From contig CALHKJ010000354.1 in assembly GCA_938033975.1 (NCBI GenBank), positions 1-5,096 on the forward strand: DNA of 5,096 nucleotides, given 5' to 3'. Source of the stretch: an uncultured Saprospiraceae bacterium (lineage in GTDB: Bacteria > Bacteroidota > Bacteroidia > Chitinophagales > Saprospiraceae). This document shows positions 1 to 5,096 of the stretch, one piece after another (position 1 is the stretch's first letter; every line of letters begins with the position of its first letter). The translations under genes and the position numbers were made by a program. The notes beneath the pieces are model-generated. The model was not told the DNA's origin. It was given only the letters and a program-made list of their open reading frames with translations, and searched no databases.

Positions 1-15
1 AACATCACCGGTATA

Positions 16-38
16 CGTCATTGGAGGCTTCAGTGACG
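16..38. repeat. Short inverted repeat, 8-bp arms
   Basis: The arms CGTCATTG (16-23) and CAGTGACG (31-38) pair with one G-U position around a 7-nt loop. No function can be assigned. The arm and loop sizes resemble the repeat at 394-420, but the sequences differ, and a match of this strength is expected about once by chance in this segment. Confidence 0.4.
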
Positions 39-299
39 CTGTATGTAAACGATCCTATGCAGATGTAGTGGTTGGATACTCGGCAGTGCTGGTCTGGTGT
101 GACACTCGCGAGTTGCAGTGGGCAGCCACTGTATCGTACACCACTCTACCTTAAGACATGAGGTCATATGACTGAATGCCCCACTGATGGCTTATGTGAA
201 TATTGATATAGTAGACTTAGAATTCGATTCATGAGATTGCGCGATAGCGAGACGATTCGTTGCTCTGATGTTAGTGTTGCAATTATGGGCTGGAGTGGT

Positions 300-321
300 G
301 TGAAACTGGCGTGAAACTGGC
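300..321. repeat. 11-bp perfect tandem duplication
   Basis: The unit GTGAAACTGGC occurs twice with no spacer (300-310 and 311-321). It lies in the gene-free left segment. It could be a slippage duplication or a read-level artefact, and two copies do not indicate a functional array. Confidence 0.8.
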
Positions 322-386
322 GCCCTACCGACTGAGTATTATCAAAACCGTGTTCGCTCGTTCAAGTTTGCAGTGCCTTGGTCCTA

Positions 387-3300
387 TCATACGATGCACA
401 ATGACGTACACATTGTGTATTCGTGACGTTTATATGTATATTCTGCTGAAATATTGAGCGAGGCATTAAGTGGATCACCTGTCCATGTTATTGTACTACC
501 CCTTCTCACCTGAAATGGTTTAGCCACTATATCTAATGCAGTAAAAAGATACTTGCCACTATCAACTATGTATTGACCAAAGATATCAAAGGTCCCAGTT
601 CTTTCAGAAATAATTTTTAGATTACCTGTACCCTTACCGGAAATAACCTCATTTAATTTTTCATCAATGATGATATTCACCTCAGCATCTGGGGTGATGC
701 TCAAATTGATTTCTATATTAGCTCCAACCAATAATTCACGTTGACTCAAAACTGTATCTGATTCAATTTCAAACAACTTTCCCTTTTCTGTAAACTGAAT
801 GAAACTTTCTTCTGAGTTATCCACACTGGAAACTACAGGAATATTGAGAAAACTACCACGTTTGGTCGTTGCATTTACAACAATATCTGCTTGCTGAAAT
901 GGACCCGAAAAATTAACTGAAGTTCTTCCTAATCCTGTTCCATAGTAAGCAGGATTATCTTCTTTATTTGTATCTAGCAATAGAAAGTTTTCAGAGCTAA
1001 TATTCAAATTCATCCTCATGTCCGCGAGAAAACTGTGATACAATCCTCCTCTCAGCACTGCCTCATTACCCAATTTATCCTTAATAATACCTCCAGTAAC
1101 ATCTATAACCTTCTCATTTATTCTTACTTCTTGCTCGTCAAAGAAAGCTTTGTTTCCTAGATAATCAATCCGGACAGCACCTTCATGCATAATTGCCCTT
1201 CCATTTATTTTTGGTTGCGACAATACACCTTTGATTTGGCAATCTAAATCAAAATGACCTGAGGTCTCAGAGATACCATCAAGAATTAAATACTCAAAGA
1301 ATTTTAATTGGAAATTGTCAGCCGTAAGTACTCCGTCAATTTCCTGTGTTTTCGCATCGACGAATGCATCCAGAACGATCATTTGATTATCTGAATCTCG
1401 AATCAAATTCAAATCGACCTTTAGTTTATTATCTGGGAGGTTTTCTACCAACAAGTTTAGACCACCAAAAGAATCTCCATTTAGGTTTAATTCAGGCATT
1501 ACAAAACTACCTTGGATAGAAGGCTCTTCGAAAATATCCAGGACTTGGAAATTAATAAAAGTAGCTCCTCCAAAAAGAAATTTTGGATCATCAACAAATG
1601 GATTAATTAATGACAAGTCAACATCGCTTACATGAAATACTAAATCCTCATTGTTTCGGCTTTGAATTTCAATTTTCCTTTCACCATCCGCAAGCACAAA
1701 ATCCTGAATATCTATTGATTTTTTACCTAAAATTATTTCATTAGATTTATCAAATACCCACTCAGAACCCAACATTTCCCATGAGTTTTCCGTAAAATGA
1801 ATAACTAAATCCTCACCTTGAGGTTTGGCATCAATAGTTACATCAAATTTACCTAGAGTGTCCAAAAGATTTCCTGATTTTGCAGAAACGTATAACACCG
1901 ATTCGTTATCAAGGGAGGCATCAATATCAACATCATCAAACTGATTATCATTGATAAATAAATGGTCAAAATCAATTTGTAAGCCAGATTTTTGTTTGTA
2001 ATTATAAAGGCTTAACTCGGTAGCTTTAATTGCATATTGATTAAAAGATAAGCTATCAATTGTTGAAGCTATCTGCAATTTTTGAATTTTCGTATTGGCT
2101 ACTCCTTTCGCAACTAGACCATTTACCTCAAGGTTCGGTTGACCAAGAAAAGCCAATAACTCCTGACTTTCTATTACGTTTATATCAAAAGTAAAATTTT
2201 GGTTCTCTGAGAAATACACTTGTTGCAAACCTAAATACTCCGACCACTCAGGGTGTGTGTTAAAAATCAATCCCTGTAAATCCTTGCCAAGTGTTTCAAA
2301 GCTTATAAAACCATTCAGGTATAAGTTGACAAGGTCCGACTCAAGATTCAAAATTCGTTCGCCTGTGCTTTTAGGTGATGATACCATATAAACGCTATCA
2401 AGATGAGTTTTTCTTCCGTTTAATTCTAGGTCAAGATTTTTGACATGTGCCTCACCAGCAAAATCATCAATATTTCTTCCACTTAAACTCAAATCAATAT
2501 CACCTGAAACAAGCAGGTCATCTTGAGAAAGATTTAGTTGTTTTAAATCCAGCTTTTTGATTTTGGCAATAAAGTCACCATTCAAAACATCATTTTCATA
2601 TATAAAGCTTCCATCAAAATCTAAGTCTGCATATTGATCATGTAATTCAAATTGCCCATCAAACCTATTTTTTTCTAAAACACCACTGACTACTAAGTCT
2701 TCATAATTGTGCCCTTTATAACTGAAGGAACTGAGAACACCATCCAAATCAGCCTTGGCATTATTTAAAACCAAACCAGATCCATTTTTGACATTGGTCT
2801 TTACGCTGATACTTTCAAAGTCCGGATTACCACTCCACTCCTTCAGATTAAAATCAACAAGCTCAAGTGTTCCGCTATATTTTGCATTGTTTCTACCTGA
2901 AGTTAAATCCAATTGCATATCTGATTCAGCTCTACCTAAAGCGGTTTGTAATTGACCATAGGCAACAAAATTGTATAAGAACCCATCAAATCTTCCGGTA
3001 AAATTGATATCCTGAAGTTTATAGAAATTTTCCGGAGGTCTAAAATTAGGAATCACTTTAGTCAAATCATTCATACTGGTTTCTAATTGCTCAACTTCAA
3101 TATTGATCAATGCTGCATTTGGATCTGTAACATTTCTTGCCCTTACCTTACCATTAAAAATTACCTTATTACCAATTTTTAATTTCAAATCATTTGTGCT
3201 AAAGTTATTTACTCTGCCTTTTATTTGACCATCTAATTCAATAGATTCATTTTGATTATTTAGGACAATTGGTGAGTTCGCTAATCCAGGAATCAGATAG

Positions 3301-4454
3301 TTTATTTCATCTATAGAAAAATTTGATTCATTGAATTCAATATCTAAAAAAACTCTGTCCTCAAAATTTTTGAAATCATCAAAGGATCTGAACTTCAACT
3401 TATTATCTGTTCGAAGCGTCGTCTTTTCAGTCATCAATTCAAAATCAGATAACGTAATTGATTTGTCGGCAATGTCCAATTTTGAAAATGATGTATTTTT
3501 TATTTTTAACTTTTGATCAAGGATACCTGATAACTTGTGAAGCTCAGCCTGAATATCATCAGGCTTTATAACATGAATTGCTGTAGCATCTAACTCCACA
3601 TTGTCTAAAAGTAGATTTTTGTAATCTATTTCATTTCTACCTGTCCTCTTTTCTTCATCGCTAGTCTGAATGGTGCCATTAATGATTGATAAACTATTGA
3701 TTTTAATTCTTGGGAATTTAGATTCATTAGCAGTCACATCTTGTTGAAGAATTTCTGCAGCATGTTCTTTTTCCATTTTATCACCAGTGACAAGCATTTT
3801 AAATGTAGGGCTATCTAGGTGAATTTCTTTAAGTAAAAAATCTAATGAATCTATATTGATGGAATCAATGACTAGCTTTCCATTTCCTAATGTTAGTATC
3901 TGCTCTACCCTACTATTTTTGTTTCGATATCTTAAGTTTTCCAGTTCAACAGATTTTACTTCAAGTAAAAATGATTTCCTGCTATCCTCGTAACTTGTAA
4001 CTGTGCTCGTGTCTAAGTTATTTGAATTAAGTTTATTGAGTAAGACCGCCCAGTTTGATTCTACAGTATTATCTGATTCTTGTACATTGACATAAATATC
4101 TTTCAGGTAGATGTCTCTGATATACAATTCGCTTCGCAATACACTCATCAAATTATTTGACAAGGAAGAACTGATTTCACTTCCTGAAAACAATGTGTCA
4201 CCTTGCATATCAACTCCTGATACGTTCCATACTTTTATCCCTCTTTTAATACTGAGAGAAACACTATCCACTTTGATATTTACATCAAGTTCTTTGGAAA
4301 ATTTTTCAGACATGTAGTCAACAGCCCAGTTCTGAAAGGAAGGTCTTGTGAGGGTAAATGATAACAGGATAAAAAGAAAGGCAATGACTATAAAAATCCA
4401 ATAAAGGACTTTTAGCCATTTTGGTATCTGCCTTGTTGCTGTCTCTTTTGTCAA
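387..4454 (-). CDS. tamB: TamB/DUF490 (AsmA-like) family envelope protein, C-terminus truncated
   Basis: The product is 1355 residues. Residues about 14-35 form one hydrophobic helix after a short basic N-terminus, which suggests an inner-membrane anchor with the rest in the periplasm. After the anchor comes a segment typical of Bacteroidota TamB-like proteins (a helix ending in an SEKF-like sequence, then beta strands and a GDTLF motif near residues 85-90), then about 1000 residues of alternating beta strands. The C-terminal DUF490-like part includes GKGTGNLKI (1273-1281), DSGKYLF (1298-1304) and WTGDP (1324-1328). Known relatives bridge the inner and outer membranes and act in outer-membrane protein assembly or phospholipid transport; that role here is inferred from the family. 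Homology appears to stop near residue 1342, and the last 13 residues (from RHEY on) look unrelated. As I recall the family, well over 100 further residues normally follow WTGDP, so the protein is probably non-native at its end. The TTG at 4452-4454 is chosen because an in-frame TAG lies three codons upstream and the next ATG (residue 48) would remove the anchor. Confidence 0.85.
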   Translation of the reverse strand: MTKETATRQIPKWLKVLYWIFIVIAFLFILLSFTLTRPSFQNWAVDYMSEKFSKELDVNIKVDSVSLSIKRGIKVWNVSGVDMQGDTLFSGSEISSSLSNNLMSVLRSELYIRDIYLKDIYVNVQESDNTVESNWAVLLNKLNSNNLDTSTVTSYEDSRKSFLLEVKSVELENLRYRNKNSRVEQILTLGNGKLVIDSINIDSLDFLLKEIHLDSPTFKMLVTGDKMEKEHAAEILQQDVTANESKFPRIKINSLSIINGTIQTSDEEKRTGRNEIDYKNLLLDNVELDATAIHVIKPDDIQAELHKLSGILDQKLKIKNTSFSKLDIADKSITLSDFELMTEKTTLRTDNKLKFRSFDDFKNFEDRVFLDIEFNESNFSIDEINYLIPGLANSPIVLNNQNESIELDGQIKGRVNNFSTNDLKLKIGNKVIFNGKVRARNVTDPNAALINIEVEQLETSMNDLTKVIPNFRPPENFYKLQDINFTGRFDGFLYNFVAYGQLQTALGRAESDMQLDLTSGRNNAKYSGTLELVDFNLKEWSGNPDFESISVKTNVKNGSGLVLNNAKADLDGVLSSFSYKGHNYEDLVVSGVLEKNRFDGQFELHDQYADLDFDGSFIYENDVLNGDFIAKIKKLDLKQLNLSQDDLLVSGDIDLSLSGRNIDDFAGEAHVKNLDLELNGRKTHLDSVYMVSSPKSTGERILNLESDLVNLYLNGFISFETLGKDLQGLIFNTHPEWSEYLGLQQVYFSENQNFTFDINVIESQELLAFLGQPNLEVNGLVAKGVANTKIQKLQIASTIDSLSFNQYAIKATELSLYNYKQKSGLQIDFDHLFINDNQFDDVDIDASLDNESVLYVSAKSGNLLDTLGKFDVTIDAKPQGEDLVIHFTENSWEMLGSEWVFDKSNEIILGKKSIDIQDFVLADGERKIEIQSRNNEDLVFHVSDVDLSLINPFVDDPKFLFGGATFINFQVLDIFEEPSIQGSFVMPELNLNGDSFGGLNLLVENLPDNKLKVDLNLIRDSDNQMIVLDAFVDAKTQEIDGVLTADNFQLKFFEYLILDGISETSGHFDLDCQIKGVLSQPKINGRAIMHEGAVRIDYLGNKAFFDEQEVRINEKVIDVTGGIIKDKLGNEAVLRGGLYHSFLADMRMNLNISSENFLLLDTNKEDNPAYYGTGLGRTSVNFSGPFQQADIVVNATTKRGSFLNIPVVSSVDNSEESFIQFTEKGKLFEIESDTVLSQRELLVGANIEINLSITPDAEVNIIIDEKLNEVISGKGTGNLKIISERTGTFDIFGQYIVDSGKYLFTALDIVAKPFQVRRGSTITWTGDPLNASLNISAEYTYKRHEYTMCTSLCIV
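394..420. repeat. Inverted repeat, 10-bp arms with one mismatch
   Basis: The arms ATGCACAATG (394-403) and CATTGTGTAT (411-420) are complementary except at one position, which would be a G-U pair in RNA read from the plus strand, around a 7-nt loop. It lies inside the unrelated tail of the tamB frame and next to the homology breakpoint. There is no adjoining T-run, so it does not look like an intrinsic terminator. An inverted repeat of this quality is only mildly unexpected in 430 bases. Confidence 0.6.
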
Positions 4455-4530
4455 TTTTATCTAATTCTCCTATATATCTAACCCCATAAAGGTCGGAAAC
4501 TATCACCAAACCCCCATATTTAACCCTTCT
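4455..4530 (-). other. folP-tamB intergenic gap
   Basis: This is the 76-bp space between the folP stop and the tamB TTG. I see no strong hairpin followed by a T-run that would end folP transcription, and no clear Bacteroidota-type promoter (TTTG, about 19 bp, TAnnTTTG) on the minus strand; a TTTGG lies near 4508-4512 but has no convincing -7 partner. Two short look-alike stretches containing CCCCATA occur on the plus strand (about 4473-4490 and 4501-4521), too diverged to call an operator. The simplest reading is read-through from folP into tamB. Confidence 0.5.
4465..4470 (-). promoter_or_regulatory. Putative ribosome-binding site for tamB
   Basis: GGAGAA on the minus strand is the only purine-rich Shine-Dalgarno-like sequence upstream of tamB. 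It ends 10 nt before the TTG at 4452-4454 (12 nt counted from GGAG), slightly long but workable. It supports a start within this short interval. The only other in-frame codon that could be considered is ATA at 4458-4460, at better spacing but a very rare initiator, so TTG is preferred. Bacteroidota often depend little on this interaction, so the evidence is moderate. Confidence 0.45.
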
Positions 4531-5096
4531 TTAATTATTGAGTAAATCATATAGTTTACGAACTTGGACTGCCTCTTTTACATCATGGACTCTTAAAATC
4601 GAAGCTCCATTCTGCAGTGCTAGTAAATGCAAGGCTGAACTAGCTGCCAAGCTATTTGAGGGCTCTATGCCTAAAGGCTTGTATATCATTGATTTCCTAC
4701 TCAATCCTATTAAGATAGGACATCCAATAATTCCAAACACTGATAGGTCTTTTAATAGCTGATAATTGTCATCAATTGACTTTCCAAAACCAAAACCAGG
4801 GTCAATAATGATGTTTTGTAGCCCTTTCTTAATCAAAACACTGTACTTTTCCTTTAGAAATTCAAGCACCTCAAGACTGGTATTTGTGTATTGAGGCTCA
4901 TTTTGCATATTTTCCGGTCTATTCTGCATATGCATGAGACAATAATAAGCATTATACTTAGAGACTGTATCGATCAATTTGTTATCAATTGTGCCAGCAC
5001 TGATATCATTAATCATATCTGCTCCTTCAGCTAGACAAAATTCAGCAACATTGGCATGGACTGTATCTATACTAATAAATACTTCTGGGTAATTAG
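4531..5096 (-). CDS. folP: Dihydropteroate synthase, 5'-truncated by window edge
   Basis: The enzyme condenses p-aminobenzoate with 6-hydroxymethyl-7,8-dihydropterin diphosphate to give dihydropteroate in the cytoplasmic folate pathway; it is the sulfonamide target. The frame is open to the window end, so 187 C-terminal residues are visible of a usual 270-280 and roughly 90 N-terminal ones are missing. The ATG at 5014-5016 is internal: it lies between the SIDT strand (5062-5073) and NDIS (4999-5010), which belong to one conserved TIM-barrel stretch. Other family motifs in order are MHMQ (4924-4935), DPGFGFGK (4780-4803, pterin-binding region), SRKS (4690-4701, with the conserved lysine and arginine) and RVHD (4582-4593, the C-terminal phosphate-binding R-x-H). 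All key residues in the visible part look intact, so a functional enzyme is likely. The stop is TAA at 4531-4533. It reads towards tamB, 76 bp away in the same direction, so co-transcription is possible but not shown. Confidence 0.95.
   Translation of the reverse strand, partial: NYPEVFISIDTVHANVAEFCLAEGADMINDISAGTIDNKLIDTVSKYNAYYCLMHMQNRPENMQNEPQYTNTSLEVLEFLKEKYSVLIKKGLQNIIIDPGFGFGKSIDDNYQLLKDLSVFGIIGCPILIGLSRKSMIYKPLGIEPSNSLAASSALHLLALQNGASILRVHDVKEAVQVRKLYDLLNN

Larger units (their letters stand above)
1..386. other. Non-coding region of unlike composition, no gene recognised
   Basis: No frame on either strand gives a long reading frame or a recognisable protein, and I see no tRNA, rRNA or known ncRNA. 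GC over the first 420 bases is about 47% by hand count, while sampled stretches of the adjoining gene are nearer 30-38%. CG dinucleotides number about twenty in this stretch but are rare in the gene. It holds two perfect 10-bp palindromes (104-113 and 163-172), some short hairpins and an 11-bp tandem duplication (300-321). At this length such items are close to chance expectation. The segment begins where tamB homology ends, so it may be foreign DNA or a low-quality contig end. Confidence 0.6.

Noticed and set aside
104..113. Perfect palindromes ACTCGCGAGT (104-113) and GTCATATGAC (163-172) as operators
   Set aside because: About 0.4 perfect 10-bp palindromes are expected by chance in this length, no gene lies beside them, and their sequences are unrelated.
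114..133. Hairpin with CAGTGG/CCACTG arms as a terminator or recombination site
   Set aside because: The stem is only 6 perfect base pairs with a 4-nt loop and no T-run, within chance expectation; no attC-like core sites or integrase gene are present.
2755..2955. Plus-strand 66-codon frame
   Set aside because: It lies wholly antisense to tamB, has no ribosome-binding context or recognisable protein, and is a shadow of the coding frame.
3331..3516. Plus-strand 61-codon frame
   Set aside because: It is antisense to tamB, is biased to Ser/Asn/Phe/Lys as expected from the complementary strand, and shows no domain.
4111..4317. Plus-strand 68-codon frame
   Set aside because: It is antisense to the well-conserved N-terminal part of tamB and has no support as a gene.
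4473..4521. Imperfect direct repeat containing CCCCATA in the folP-tamB gap
   Set aside because: The two copies are too diverged and too few to argue for an operator or repeat element.
4538..4762. Plus-strand 74-codon frame
   Set aside because: It is antisense to the conserved C-terminal motifs of folP and is therefore a shadow frame.
4531..5016. folP starting at the ATG at 5014-5016
   Set aside because: That methionine is internal to a conserved DHPS stretch; the frame continues with family motifs to the window end, so the gene is 5'-partial.

Overview
The window looks like a low-GC Bacteroidota genome, probably a Cytophagia-type marine or environmental lineage. This is inferred from the TamB-like protein, its very long N-terminally anchored architecture, the AT-rich codon use and the weak Shine-Dalgarno context. 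Genus cannot be read from the sequence. Both recognisable genes are on the minus strand, so transcription runs from right to left.

Layout from right to left: (1) The window edge cuts a folP gene (dihydropteroate synthase, folate biosynthesis). About 187 C-terminal residues are present, with all the expected DHPS motifs from the IDT strand to the C-terminal R-x-H motif. (2) A 76-bp gap carries a GGAG ribosome-binding sequence but no convincing promoter or terminator. (3) A 1355-codon reading frame encodes a TamB/DUF490 family protein: an inner-membrane-anchored, periplasm-spanning beta-rich protein of the AsmA-like/bridge-like lipid-transfer class. Its start is a TTG codon. (4) The family homology stops abruptly near position 430, shortly after the conserved WTGDP segment. 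The frame then runs through about 13 unrelated residues to a TGA at 387. (5) Positions 1 to about 430 hold no recognisable gene. They have clearly different composition (about 47% GC, against roughly a third in the genes, and many more CG dinucleotides) and contain a few short palindromes and one 11-bp tandem duplication.

The two genes are housekeeping genes, possibly co-transcribed, and have no obvious functional link. The main anomaly is the breakpoint near 430. Either tamB has been cut by a rearrangement or insertion of foreign non-coding DNA, or the left end is an assembly or read artefact. From sequence alone the artefact explanation is at least as likely. I see no CRISPR array, RNA gene, transposase, defence system or other convincing novel system here.
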